64,000 bases of DNA, taken from Beijerinckiaceae bacterium (GTDB lineage Bacteria; Pseudomonadota; Alphaproteobacteria; Rhizobiales; Beijerinckiaceae). Shown in pieces: positions 28,401-37,169 of the stretch (the first letter of the stretch is position 1; each line of letters starts with the position of its first letter). The notes beneath the pieces were generated by a model. It was not told the DNA's origin. It ran no database searches and worked only from the letters and a program-made list of their open reading frames with translations. Position numbers and translations under genes: made by a program. The DNA is taken from NCBI GenBank assembly GCA_947475995.1, contig CANJNI010000002.1, positions 1 through 64,000 on the forward strand. The letters are read 5' to 3'.

Positions 28401-29576
28401 ATGTCCGCCGATATCGTGGTCGCCAGCGCCGCCCGCACGGCCGTCGGCTCCTTCAACGGAGCTTTTGCCAACACCCCCGCCCACGAGCTCGGCGCCATCG
28501 CCATCAAGGCCGCCATCGAGCGTGCTCGCATTGCAGCAGAAGACGTGGACGAAGTGATCCTGGGCCAGATTCTGGCTGCCGGTCAGGGCCAGAACCCGGC
28601 CCGTCAGGCCGCCATGAAGGCGGGCGTCCCGCAGGAGAAGACCGCCTGGGGCCTCAACCAGCTCTGCGGCTCCGGCCTGCGGGCGGTTGCGCTCGGCATG
28701 CAGCAGATCGCCAACGGCGACGCGAAGATCATCGTGGCGGGCGGACAGGAATCCATGTCCATGTCCCAGCACACCGCTCATCTGCGCAACGGCGCCAAGA
28801 TGGGCGACATGAAGTTCCTCGACTCCATGCTGCGCGACGGCCTGCTCGACGCCTTCCAGGGCTACCACATGGGCATCACGGCCGAGAACGTCGCCGCCAA
28901 GTGGCAGATCAGCCGCGACGAGCAGGACCGCTTCGCGCTCGGCTCGCAGAACAAGGCCGAAGCCGCCCAGAAGGCCGGCCGCTTCAAGGATGAGATCTGC
29001 CCGGTCACCGTTTCGACCCGCAAGGGCGATATCGTGGTCGATCAGGACGAATACATTCGTCCGGGCACCACGCTCGAAGCCCTCGCAAAGCTGCGCCCCG
29101 CCTTCAACAAGGACGGCACCGTCACGGCCGGCAATGCATCTGGCATCAACGACGGCGCGGCCGCCGTGGTGCTGATGAGCGCCGACGAGGCTAAGAAGCG
29201 CGGCATCACCCCGATGGCCCGCATCGTCTCCTGGGCGACCGCCGGCGTCGACCCGGCCGTCATGGGCTCCGGCCCGATCCCGGCTTCGCGCCGCGCGCTC
29301 GAAAAGGCCGGCTGGAAGGTCAAGGACCTCGATCTGGTGGAAGCCAACGAGGCCTTCGCCGCGCAGGCTCTGGCGGTCAACAAGGACATGGGCTGGGACC
29401 CTTCCATCGTGAACGTCAACGGCGGCGCCATCGCCATCGGCCACCCGATCGGCGCGTCGGGCGCGCGCGTCTTCTCGACGCTGCTGTTCGAGATGCAGCG
29501 CCGCGACGCCAAAAAGGGTCTTGCGACGCTCTGCATCGGCGGCGGCATGGGCATCGCCCTCACGGTTGAACGCTGA
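28401..29576 (+). CDS. phaA: Acetyl-CoA C-acetyltransferase (beta-ketothiolase)
   Basis: PhaA condenses two acetyl-CoA to acetoacetyl-CoA, the first step of PHB synthesis. The 391-residue thiolase has the acyl-accepting Cys89 in [28 protein letters not shown], and the C-terminal [10 protein letters not shown] and [14 protein letters not shown] blocks. The start at 28401 follows AAAAGAGGAG. It is followed by phaB on the same strand. Confidence 0.96.
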   Translation: MSADIVVASAARTAVGSFNGAFANTPAHELGAIAIKAAIERARIAAEDVDEVILGQILAAGQGQNPARQAAMKAGVPQEKTAWGLNQLCGSGLRAVALGMQQIANGDAKIIVAGGQESMSMSQHTAHLRNGAKMGDMKFLDSMLRDGLLDAFQGYHMGITAENVAAKWQISRDEQDRFALGSQNKAEAAQKAGRFKDEICPVTVSTRKGDIVVDQDEYIRPGTTLEALAKLRPAFNKDGTVTAGNASGINDGAAAVVLMSADEAKKRGITPMARIVSWATAGVDPAVMGSGPIPASRRALEKAGWKVKDLDLVEANEAFAAQALAVNKDMGWDPSIVNVNGGAIAIGHPIGASGARVFSTLLFEMQRRDAKKGLATLCIGGGMGIALTVER

Positions 29577-29582
29577 CATCTC

Positions 29583-29614
29583 GAGCGCGCGGCTTCGCAT
29601 GAAGTCGCGCGCCT
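29583..29614 (+). other. Stem-loop between phaA and phaB
   Basis: GCGCGCGGCTTC and GAAGTCGCGCGC form an imperfect inverted repeat around a GCAT loop just after the phaA stop. There is no T-run, so it is more likely an mRNA-stabilising or processing hairpin than a terminator. phaB still appears to be in the same operon. Confidence 0.4.
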
Positions 29615-29695
29615 GATGAGCAAATGAAATACCCGGCCCGACCTGACAGGGCGAAGCCGGGCAACGTCTTCAGGGAAACATTCAGGGAGTTTGCA

Positions 29696-30421
29696 ATGGC
29701 GCGGGTTGCGGTGGTTACGGGCGGTACGCGAGGAATCGGCGAAGCAATTTCAAAGGCATTGAAGGAATCCGGCTATCTGGTTGCGGCCAACTACGCCGGC
29801 AACGATGAAGCGGCCGCGAAGTTCAAGGCCGAGACCGGCATTCCGGTCTACAAGTGGGACGTATCCAGCTACGACGCTTGCGCCGCAGGCCTCGCGCAGG
29901 TCGAAAAGGATCTGGGCCCCGTCGATGTGCTGGTGAACAATGCCGGCATCACAAAGGACGCCATGTTCCATCGCATGACGCCCGAACAGTGGAATGCGGT
30001 CATCAACACGAACCTCAACTCGCTGTTCAACATGACCCGCCCGGTGTGGGAAGGCATGCGCAACCGCAAGTTCGGCCGGGTGATCTGCATTTCGTCGATC
30101 AACGGCCAGAAGGGTCAGGCCGGACAGGCCAATTATTCCGCCGCGAAGGCTGGCGACATCGGTTTCGTGAAGGCGCTTGCGCAGGAAGGCGCGCGCGCCG
30201 GCATTACGGTGAATGCGATCACGCCCGGCTATATCGCCACCGAAATGGTGAAAGCCATCGCGCAGGACGTGCTCGACAAGCACATTCTGCCTTTCATTCC
30301 GGTGGGCCGACTTGGTGAACCGGAAGAAATCGCCCGCTGTGTAGTTTTTCTGGCCGCCGATAACGCCGGATTCATCACGGGCTCCACATTGTCCGCCAAT
30401 GGCGGCCAATACTTGGCTTAG
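29696..30421 (+). CDS. phaB: Acetoacetyl-CoA reductase
   Basis: PhaB reduces acetoacetyl-CoA with NADPH to (R)-3-hydroxybutyryl-CoA for PHB. The 241-residue short-chain dehydrogenase has the cofactor motif VVTGGTRGIGEA, NNAG in LVNNAGITKDAMFHRM, the catalytic tyrosine and lysine in QANYSAAKAGDIG, and a CoA-pocket segment typical of PhaB. The start at 29696 is preceded by AGGGAG. No phaC is in the window. Confidence 0.95.
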   Translation: MARVAVVTGGTRGIGEAISKALKESGYLVAANYAGNDEAAAKFKAETGIPVYKWDVSSYDACAAGLAQVEKDLGPVDVLVNNAGITKDAMFHRMTPEQWNAVINTNLNSLFNMTRPVWEGMRNRKFGRVICISSINGQKGQAGQANYSAAKAGDIGFVKALAQEGARAGITVNAITPGYIATEMVKAIAQDVLDKHILPFIPVGRLGEPEEIARCVVFLAADNAGFITGSTLSANGGQYLA

Positions 30422-30510
30422 ACTGAACTATTTCAAGGCTTGTTAGTTCCCCGGCCCATAATTCGAATGCTTCGACGGGTGAATTCTCACCCGATGGGTC
30501 GGGGGGCAAA

Positions 30511-31512
30511 GTGACCACGAAGCATATTTGGGCAATAAGGGCCGGCGGCACTGGTCAGGCCGACGCCATTTTCATTCAACAACAACAGATTGCGCTCAGT
30601 TCCATTGAACTGGACGACGACATCAGCAAGCTTGCTCCCTCGCGCACGGCGTTCAAGGACGCTTTGGGCCAGGGAGAGGCGGGCCGCCGTCCGGAGGCTG
30701 TGCCAATGCAGGCGGGCCAGTTGTATCGCTTCGTCCATGAAGTAAAGATCGGCGATCACATAGTCTATCCGCGCAAGATCGACCGGCATATCCACTGGGG
30801 CGAAGTCTGCGGGCCTTATGTGTTCCACACCGACGATCCCGAAGGCTTCGGCCACAGGCGGGGCGTGCGGTGGATCGCCAGGCTGGCGCGCGACCGCTTC
30901 ACGCCCGGGGCGCTTTACGAACTCGGCGCAGGCATGACGCTGTTCGAGGTAAAGAGCTTCGGGGAGGAATTGCTAAGCCGCTTCACGGACCAGCCGTCGC
31001 GGCCATCGACGTCAACTCCCGCAATCGTTCCGGCGAGCGACGTGGTCGAGACGACACGCGATTTCATCACGCAGAGATTCCGGTCCGAACTCAAGGGCTT
31101 TCCGCTTGAGCCTTTCGTGGCGGAGCTCTTTCGCGCAATGGGCTATTTCGCAAGTCCCACCCGCAAGGTGCGCGACGACGGGATCGACATCATCGCGCAT
31201 CGCGACGAACTCGGCATTGAGCCGCCGATCATCAAGATTCAGGTGAAGGCGCACGAGGCGAATATCGGGGCCGATTGCGTGAAGGCTTTCTACGCCATGG
31301 TGCATGACCGCGAAGTCGGCGTGTTCATCACCACGGGCGGCTATTCGGGTTCGGCGCGCGACTTCGCGCATACGAAGAGCAATCTGCGGCTCTACAACGG
31401 CGGCGAACTCGCCGATCTCGTGCTGAAACATTACGACGGACTGGGTCCGCACTATCGGCAACAGATTCCGCTGAGACGTGTTCTCATTCCCGACACGCTG
31501 GTTCCGGCGTGA
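30511..31512 (+). CDS. Mrr-like restriction endonuclease with an added N-terminal domain
   Basis: The 333-residue protein starts at a GTG preceded by GGGGGG. Its C-terminal half (about 190-310) is a Mrr_cat PD-(D/E)xK nuclease: FVAELFRAMGYFAS, then DDGIDIIAH and IIKIQVKAHEANIG (D…QxK), and GVFITTGGYSGSAR. The N-terminal 110 residues, opening HIWAIRAGGTGQADAIF and containing GDHIVYPRKIDRHIHWGEV, look like a PUA/EVE-type or McrB-N-like recognition module. No methyltransferase is adjacent, which suggests a type IV, modified-DNA-directed enzyme. Confidence 0.85.
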   Translation: MTTKHIWAIRAGGTGQADAIFIQQQQIALSSIELDDDISKLAPSRTAFKDALGQGEAGRRPEAVPMQAGQLYRFVHEVKIGDHIVYPRKIDRHIHWGEVCGPYVFHTDDPEGFGHRRGVRWIARLARDRFTPGALYELGAGMTLFEVKSFGEELLSRFTDQPSRPSTSTPAIVPASDVVETTRDFITQRFRSELKGFPLEPFVAELFRAMGYFASPTRKVRDDGIDIIAHRDELGIEPPIIKIQVKAHEANIGADCVKAFYAMVHDREVGVFITTGGYSGSARDFAHTKSNLRLYNGGELADLVLKHYDGLGPHYRQQIPLRRVLIPDTLVPA

Positions 31513-31538
31513 CTCTGCGGGGTCATTGAAAAAATAAA

Positions 31539-31562
31539 AAGGCCGGCGCGAAGCCGGCCTTG
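31539..31562 (-). terminator. Rho-independent terminator of rpmF
   Basis: A nine-base stem AAGGCCGGC / GCCGGCCTT is followed, on the minus strand, by TTTTTATTTTTT. It lies just after the rpmF stop. The stem could also act on readthrough from the convergent Mrr-like gene, though that side lacks a T-run. Confidence 0.88.
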
Positions 31563-31583
31563 TTCATTCCATCCGGGCGGCGA

Positions 31584-31772
31584 TTACGCCTCGGCGGACT
31601 TGACCTTGAGGACCTGACGGCCGCCGTACATGCCGGTCTTGAGATCGACATGGTGCGGACGACGCAACTCGCCCGAGTCCTTGTCTTCCACATAGGTCGG
31701 AGCCTTGAGGGCGTCAGCCGAGCGGCGCATGTTGCGACGCGACGGCGAGGTCTTTTTCTTCGGAACTGCCAT
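31584..31772 (-). CDS. rpmF: 50S ribosomal protein L32
   Basis: This 62-residue ribosomal protein has the invariant opening [20 protein letters not shown] and the block [19 protein letters not shown]. The zinc cysteines found in some L32 forms are absent, as in many alphaproteobacteria. The start is at 31772; a longer reading adds seven unrelated residues. It is a monocistronic gene with its own terminator. Confidence 0.97.
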   Translation of the reverse strand: MAVPKKKTSPSRRNMRRSADALKAPTYVEDKDSGELRRPHHVDLKTGMYGGRQVLKVKSAEA

Positions 31773-31978
31773 GGTACTCTCCGTGCGGCCCATCGCCGGG
31801 TGCGGGGCGCGAATTCAAGGCCGGGTCCATACAACGAAAAAATCTCCTTGGCTAGCGCGCATCGATTCCGGCGGCGCTGATTCGGTCCGGCCCGAACCGC
31901 CAAGGCCACGAAACAGTCGGATTTTCCCCGCAAGAGTGTTAAACTCCAAGTGATTCATCAGGATATGGCCGGTCGTCG

Positions 31979-32791
31979 ATGGGCGGAGCAGACATTTCAA
32001 GGTTCTTGGTTGCCGCAGCGCTCGGGCTGGCGGGCGCAGGCGCGGCGCAAGCCGAGACGCTGCGGGCGAAATATTCAGTCAAGCTGATTGGCCTTTCGCT
32101 CGGAACGGCCGGGCTGACGGCCAATCTCAATGCCGGGCAGTACAAGGTCGAGGCCAACGCCCGCCTGTCCGGGATCGCCTCCATGGTGTCGAATTCGCGC
32201 GGTGTCGCCGTCTCGACCGGCGGCCTCACCTCCTCGAAGCCTGCGCCCTCCACCTATGCGACGACCTCGTCGAATTCGACAGTCACCCGCACGGTCCGGA
32301 TGGCCCTGAATGCCGGCACGGTCCGGGGCGTCGATATTTCTCCGCCTCTTGAGGATTCGCCCGACCGCGTGCCGGTGACGGACGGTCACAAGCGCGGCAT
32401 CATCGATCCGCTGAGCGCCCTGGTCATGCCGGTCGCCGGCAGCGATCCTCTGGTGGGCCCCGCCGCCTGCGCCCGCACCATCCCGGTCTATGACGGCTAC
32501 ACCCGCTTCGACGTCAGCCTGAGCTATTCGGGAACCAAGCAGGTCAGCACGCAGGGCTACAGCGGCCCCGTGGTGGTCTGCTCGGCGCGCTACCAGCCCA
32601 TTTCGGGCCATCGGCCGAACCGCAAGGTCACGGAGTTCATGACGAACAACCGCGACATGGAAGTCTGGCTCGCCCCGCTCGAATCCTCGCGGGTCATGAT
32701 GCCTTACCGGATTTCCGTCGCCACCATGGTGGGCACGACAGTGATCGAGGCGCAGGAATTCAGCGTCACCACCACCCGCGCCGCGCGCTGA
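31979..32791 (+). CDS. DUF3108 family exported protein
   Basis: The 270-residue protein has a signal peptide (cleaved near AGAAQAE, residue 23). A beta-rich domain follows with AKYSVKLIGLSLGTAGLTANL and YDGYTRFDVSLSYSGTKQV, typical of DUF3108. This periplasmic or envelope family is related in fold to LolA/LolB-like beta barrels. Function unknown. It is commonly found near rpmF in Hyphomicrobiales. A stem-loop begins at its stop codon. Confidence 0.87.
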   Translation: MGGADISRFLVAAALGLAGAGAAQAETLRAKYSVKLIGLSLGTAGLTANLNAGQYKVEANARLSGIASMVSNSRGVAVSTGGLTSSKPAPSTYATTSSNSTVTRTVRMALNAGTVRGVDISPPLEDSPDRVPVTDGHKRGIIDPLSALVMPVAGSDPLVGPAACARTIPVYDGYTRFDVSLSYSGTKQVSTQGYSGPVVVCSARYQPISGHRPNRKVTEFMTNNRDMEVWLAPLESSRVMMPYRISVATMVGTTVIEAQEFSVTTTRAAR

Positions 32792-32811
32792 TCGTCCCTT
32801 TCGGGGACGAT
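32791..32811 (+). terminator. Stem-loop after the DUF3108 gene
   Basis: ATCGTCCC / GGGACGAT form a perfect eight-base stem around a five-base loop, starting at the stop codon. No strong T-run follows, so termination is plausible but not certain. Confidence 0.5.
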
Positions 32812-32919
32812 TGGTTAACGAATTTCAAAGTAAGTCGCTCAAATCAGCCTGATCGCCTTGTGCGTTCCGCCGCCCGGCGCACGACATGTGGGGGGAACAG
32901 ACCGGAAAGATCGGCAGAT

Positions 32920-32957
32920 CAGCGATTCGTGCCCGCTCCGTTCCTGAGTCGTCCCGA
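32920..32957 (+). repeat. Imperfect direct repeat, copy 1, in the GANTC cluster
   Basis: The segment beginning CAGCGATTCG and continuing with CGTTCCTG and TCCCG recurs with small insertions at 33148-33180. Each copy carries two GANTC sites. Confidence 0.5.
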
Positions 32958-33147
32958 AGGTTAATTTCGGGCCGGTCAAATAAAACTCCGAACCTCCATT
33001 GACTCGATGCCGATTCGGAGTCCGCCCGCGAGTCAAACCGCGTGCCGGGAAATTGCCCGCAGAGTCGAGCTGATTCACAATACATGGACACACGCTCAAT
33101 CCGTGACACCAAATCTTGCGGTGAACAAATGAAGACTCAAGCCGAGT

Positions 33148-33180
33148 CAGCGATTCGGCCGCGATTCGTTCCTGTCCCGT
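33148..33180 (+). repeat. Imperfect direct repeat, copy 2, in the GANTC cluster
   Basis: This is the second copy of the CAGCGATTCG…CGTTCCTG…TCCCG segment, about 228 bp from the first. It suggests that part of the cluster grew by duplication. Confidence 0.5.
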
Positions 33181-33259
33181 TCAAGATTCGCGTTTCGACT
33201 CGCCCGGCCGTTTCAATGTGCTACAGATTCGGCGTCATCCCTGCGGGATTCGCGGTTTC

Positions 33260-36200
33260 ATGCCCTCACCCAACACGACGCGCAGCCGGCCTCTGGCGCG
33301 CGCCGAACGCGCCGTCCGGACCACCGCCATTCTGGGGCCCACGAATACGGGCAAGACCCACATGGCGATCGAGCGGATGCTCACCCACGACAGCGGTATC
33401 ATGGGCCTGCCGCTCAGGCTTCTGGCCCGGGAGGTCTACAACCGGGTCATCGCCAAGGTCGGGGCGGAAGCCGTCGCGCTCATTACGGGCGAAGAAAAGA
33501 TCAAGCCGCCGCATCCGCGCTACTGGATTTCCACTGTCGAGGCCATGCCGCGCGATCTCGACGTGGCCTTTGTGGCGCTGGACGAAATCCAGCTCGGCGC
33601 TGACCTCGATCGCGGCCATGTCTTTACAGACCGCCTGCTGAACCGTCGCGGCCGCGAGGAAACCATGCTGATCGGAGCGGGCACGATGGGCCCGCTCGTC
33701 GAGCAGCTCATGCCGGGCGTGAGGGTCGTGTCGCGACCGCGGCTGTCGAAACTGGCCTTCGCGGGCCCGCGGAAACTGTCCCGCCTGCCGCCCCGCACCG
33801 CTATCGTGGCCTTTTCGGCGGAGGAAGTTTACGCCATCGCCGAACTGATCCGCCGCCAGCGCGGCGGCGCCGCCGTGGTGCTGGGCGCACTGAGTCCGCG
33901 CACCCGCAATGCGCAGGTCGAGCTCTACCAGAACGGAGACGTCGACTACATCGTGGCGACCGACGCGATCGGCATGGGGCTCAACCTCGATGTCGATCAC
34001 GTCGCCTTTGCGGGCGACCGCAAATATGACGGCTGGCACTATCGCCGCCTGAATCCGGCTGAATTCGGCCAGATCGCCGGACGCGCCGGCCGCCATATCA
34101 AGGATGGAACCTTCGGCACTACCGGCCGATGCCCGCCTTTTGATGAAGATCTGGTGGTGGCGCTGGAGGAACATCGCTTCGATCCGGTCACAATGCTGCA
34201 ATGGCGCAACACCGATCTCGATTTTTCCTCGATCGAAAGTTTGCAGGCCACGCTTGACCGCCTGCCGGACGAACCGGGCCTCACCCGGGCGCCGCTGGCC
34301 GCAGACCTGCTGGTGCTCGACATTGCCTCCCATGACGAGGACGTGCGCAAGAGCGCCACCAACCGGGGCGATGTGCAGCGCCTGTGGGAAGTGTGCCAAA
34401 CTCCTGATTATCGAAAGCTTTCGCCCGCTGCGCACGCGGAACTTGTGCTGACTCTCTACCGTTTCGTGGTGAGAGCCGGACGCGTGCCGGACGCCTGGTT
34501 CCAGCGTCAATTATCCATGTTCGACCGAACCGATGGCGACATCGACGCCCTGTCGGCGCGCATCGCACAGGTGCGGACTTTCAACTATATCGCCAACCGT
34601 CCGGACTGGTTGGGCGATCCTGAGCATTGGCAGGGCGTCACGCGTCAGGTAGAGGACAACCTGTCCGACGCTCTGCACGAGCGCCTGGCCCATCGCTTTG
34701 TTGACCGGCGCACCAGCGTGCTGATGCGCCGCCTGAGAGAAAACGCAATGCTGGAAGCGGAAATCACCTCTAACGGTGACGTGCTGGTCGAAGGCCAGCA
34801 GGTGGGTCAGTTGCAAGGCTTCCGGTTTACGCCCGATCCCGGTGCGGCCGGAGAAGCGGCCCGCACCCTCAATGCAGTCGCCCAGAAGGTGCTGGCCGCT
34901 GAAATCGAGCGGCGCGCGACGCGCGTCAACGAGGCGGTCGATACGGCGCTTGTGCTGTCCCATGACGGCCTGATCCGCTGGCTCGGCGAGCCGGTCGGCC
35001 GTCTGTCGGCGGGCGATCATATTCTGCGTCCGGTCGTGCGCGTTCTGGCCGATGACCAGCTGACCGGCCCGGCGCTGGAAATGGTCCAGAAGCGGCTCGA
35101 CACCTGGCTTGCCCAGCACATCAAGAAACTGCTCGGTCCGCTGCTCGAACTCGAAGCCGGCGAGGGGCTCGAAGGTCTGGGACGCGGCATCGCCTTCCAG
35201 ATCGGCGAGGCGCTCGGCGTGCTGGAACGCGCTCGTGTGGCCAATGATCTGAAGACGCTTGACCAGGCCGGACGCGCCGCCCTGCGCAAGTTCGGGGTCC
35301 GGTTCGGAGCCTACCATCTTTATCTGCCGCTTCTTCTGAAGCCGGCGCCGCGCTCGCTTGCGGCCCAGCTTTGGGCCCTCAAGCACGGCGGCATCGAGGG
35401 CGTGAAGGGACTCGACGAAGTCCCGCATCTGGCGGCTTCGGGCCGCACATCCTTCGCGGCCGACAAGGACATCGACCGCCGCTTCTATCTGGCCGCTGGT
35501 TTCCGTGTATCCGGTGAACGCGCCGTCCGGGTGGATATTCTGGAGCGGCTCGCGGACCTGATCCGCCCCGCCATCAACTATCGGCCGGGACAGACGCCGG
35601 GCGAACCTCCTGCGGGCTCTGCCGACCGCGACGGCTTTGTGGTGACGGTAGCGATGACATCGCTGGCCGGCTGTTCGGGCGAACAATTCGCCTCTATCCT
35701 GAAATCGCTGAATTATGTCGCCGAAAAGCGGAAGGGACCGGCCATCACGGTCCCGCTGTTGCCGGCGGCGCCCACGACGCCCGTTGTGCCGACGGCGGAA
35801 GCCGAAGTTGTCGAGCCGGCCGAACAGGCTGACGCGCCCGAAATGGCGGCGGAAGCCGCAGACGTGTCCGAGGCTCCGGACGCGACCGTTGCGGCCGAGG
35901 AAAATGCGCCCGTGGCTGAGGCCGCCGTCGAAGCTGCGCCGGAACCCGCCGCAATCGAGCCCGAACCTGTGGCTGCGCCGCAGAGCGCCGAACCGACCGA
36001 CCCGGAAGCTCCGCCCGCAGAAGCGATCTCGACGGACGAGGCGGCTTCGGCTGAACCCGCCGCCGAAGAGCCGGAGATTGAAGTCTGGCATCCGGCCCGC
36101 CGTCACCAGCATCACGGTCCCCGCCAGGGAAATCGGCCGCAGCGCGATGGCCAGCGCCCCGGCGGGCCACGTCCCGAAGGCCAGCGCAATTTCCGTGGAC

Positions 36201-36601
36201 CGCGACGCGACCAGCCAGCCCAGACGCCTGCCGAGGGCGAGGCGCCCGCTCCGGCCGCCGAGGGCGCGCAGGAAAACCGTCGGCCCGATCACCGTCGCGA
36301 CCAGCGGCCTGATCATCGCGGCCCGCGCCGCGAAGGCGGCGGCGAGAAACGGTCCTTCGGCGATCGACCGCCCCGGCCGGAAGGTCAGGGTCGTCCCGAC
36401 CGCAAGCCCGGCGAAGGTCGTCCGGGCGGTCGCCCCGACTTCAAGGGGAATCGCGACCGTCGCCCCGATCGCGGCGGACCTTCGGAGCGCCAGTTCGCCT
36501 CGACCGAAAAGCCGCGTGGTCGCGACAAGGCGCCAGATCCCGATTCGCCCTTTGCGAAACTTGCCGCCCTGAAGGCGCAACTCGAAGGCAAGAAGCCCTG
36601 A
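33260..36601 (+). CDS. SUV3-like superfamily 2 RNA helicase with a long low-complexity tail
   Basis: The 1113-residue protein has the helicase core at about 15-330: Walker A GPTNTGKTH, DEIQLGAD as the Walker B box, SAEEVYAIAELIRR, and motif VI in QIAGRAGRH, the order seen in mitochondrial SUV3. A helical middle region follows to about 830. The tail is first Glu/Ala/Pro-rich (about 840-950), then Gly/Arg/Pro-rich with RGG-like segments (about 960-1090), which suits RNA binding and degradosome-like work. The start at 33260 (MPSPNTTRS) is preferred to 33218. The gene is tightly followed by an S4 protein gene. Confidence 0.9.
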   Translation: MPSPNTTRSRPLARAERAVRTTAILGPTNTGKTHMAIERMLTHDSGIMGLPLRLLAREVYNRVIAKVGAEAVALITGEEKIKPPHPRYWISTVEAMPRDLDVAFVALDEIQLGADLDRGHVFTDRLLNRRGREETMLIGAGTMGPLVEQLMPGVRVVSRPRLSKLAFAGPRKLSRLPPRTAIVAFSAEEVYAIAELIRRQRGGAAVVLGALSPRTRNAQVELYQNGDVDYIVATDAIGMGLNLDVDHVAFAGDRKYDGWHYRRLNPAEFGQIAGRAGRHIKDGTFGTTGRCPPFDEDLVVALEEHRFDPVTMLQWRNTDLDFSSIESLQATLDRLPDEPGLTRAPLAADLLVLDIASHDEDVRKSATNRGDVQRLWEVCQTPDYRKLSPAAHAELVLTLYRFVVRAGRVPDAWFQRQLSMFDRTDGDIDALSARIAQVRTFNYIANRPDWLGDPEHWQGVTRQVEDNLSDALHERLAHRFVDRRTSVLMRRLRENAMLEAEITSNGDVLVEGQQVGQLQGFRFTPDPGAAGEAARTLNAVAQKVLAAEIERRATRVNEAVDTALVLSHDGLIRWLGEPVGRLSAGDHILRPVVRVLADDQLTGPALEMVQKRLDTWLAQHIKKLLGPLLELEAGEGLEGLGRGIAFQIGEALGVLERARVANDLKTLDQAGRAALRKFGVRFGAYHLYLPLLLKPAPRSLAAQLWALKHGGIEGVKGLDEVPHLAASGRTSFAADKDIDRRFYLAAGFRVSGERAVRVDILERLADLIRPAINYRPGQTPGEPPAGSADRDGFVVTVAMTSLAGCSGEQFASILKSLNYVAEKRKGPAITVPLLPAAPTTPVVPTAEAEVVEPAEQADAPEMAAEAADVSEAPDATVAAEENAPVAEAAVEAAPEPAAIEPEPVAAPQSAEPTDPEAPPAEAISTDEAASAEPAAEEPEIEVWHPARRHQHHGPRQGNRPQRDGQRPGGPRPEGQRNFRGPRRDQPAQTPAEGEAPAPAAEGAQENRRPDHRRDQRPDHRGPRREGGGEKRSFGDRPPRPEGQGRPDRKPGEGRPGGRPDFKGNRDRRPDRGGPSERQFASTEKPRGRDKAPDPDSPFAKLAALKAQLEGKKP

Positions 36602-36620
36602 TGGGCTCCGGGCAGGCTCG

Positions 36621-37028
36621 TTGAGCGGTCCGGACCCAAGACCGGGACCGGCGGCGGCGCCGGTTCGCCAGCGCCTCGACAAGTGGCTCTGGTTCGCCCG
36701 TGTGGTGAAAACCCGGACGCTCGCCGCCAAACTTGTCGCCGAAGGCCATGTGCGGGTGAACGGACAGCGCGCGGAGGCTCCCGCCAAACAGGTCAGCCCT
36801 GCCGACGTGCTGACCATCGCGCTCGAACGCCGCATTTTAATCCTCAAGGTCGTGTCGGGCGGCGCACGGCGCGGCCCCTATGAGGAAGCCAGACTCCTGT
36901 ACGAAGACCTGACGCCGCCGCCCGATGCCCGGCCCGAGCCGGACGAGCACGCGCGGCGCGAGCCCGGCGCAGGCCGCCCCAGCAAGAAGGAGCGGCGCGA
37001 CCACGACCGGTATTTCGGCGAAGACTGA
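36621..37028 (+). CDS. S4-domain RNA-binding protein, Hsp15-like
   Basis: The 135-residue protein has an S4 domain at about 17-75: RLDKWLWFARVVKTRTLAAK, then EGHVRVNGQRAEAPAKQV. This resembles Hsp15, which rescues stalled 50S subunits carrying nascent chains. The C-terminal 45 residues are charged and rich in Arg/Pro. It starts at a TTG 19 bases after the helicase stop, since no ATG fits, and is probably cotranscribed with it. Together they suggest a role in RNA or ribosome handling. Confidence 0.88.
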   Translation: MSGPDPRPGPAAAPVRQRLDKWLWFARVVKTRTLAAKLVAEGHVRVNGQRAEAPAKQVSPADVLTIALERRILILKVVSGGARRGPYEEARLLYEDLTPPPDARPEPDEHARREPGAGRPSKKERRDHDRYFGED

Positions 37029-37169
37029 GAATGCGCCGAGCCCGGCCTTTCCGGTGTGCGCCCCCATGGCTTCTTGCGCCGCCGTTGCAAAGGCGCTAGC
37101 AACCCGCAGACCATTTCTCAGCCGGCCATCCTAGAAAGAAAGCCGCCGGAAAGGCTCCCGGAGACAAGA

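Larger units (their letters stand above)
32792..33259. promoter_or_regulatory. Noncoding region with a dense cluster of 16 GANTC sites
   Basis: This 468-bp gap has no credible gene. GANTC, the CcrM methylation site of alphaproteobacteria, occurs 16 times between 32924 and 33251, starting at 32924, 32946, 33001, 33012, 33018, 33030, 33062, 33072, 33134, 33144, 33152, 33163, 33185, 33197, 33226 and 33247. About one would be expected by chance. Eight are GATTC and none GAATC on this strand. Many spacings are near 10-12, 21-22, 32, 55 or 62 bp. The cluster stops eight bases before the helicase ATG, so it probably governs that promoter or binds a methylation-sensitive protein. Confidence 0.85.

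Noticed and set aside
32792-33259. CRISPR array or replication origin in the GANTC-rich gap
   Set aside because: There are no regular repeat-spacer units, no DnaA boxes and no origin-linked genes nearby, so neither reading is supported.
33042-33641. A 199-codon open frame crossing the GANTC region into the helicase gene
   Set aside because: Its larger part is an out-of-frame reading of the helicase, and the first part has no protein-like features or good ribosome binding site.
34511-36847. A 778-codon open frame antisense to the helicase
   Set aside because: The repetitive helicase tail lacks stop codons on the other strand. No domain is visible in the reading.
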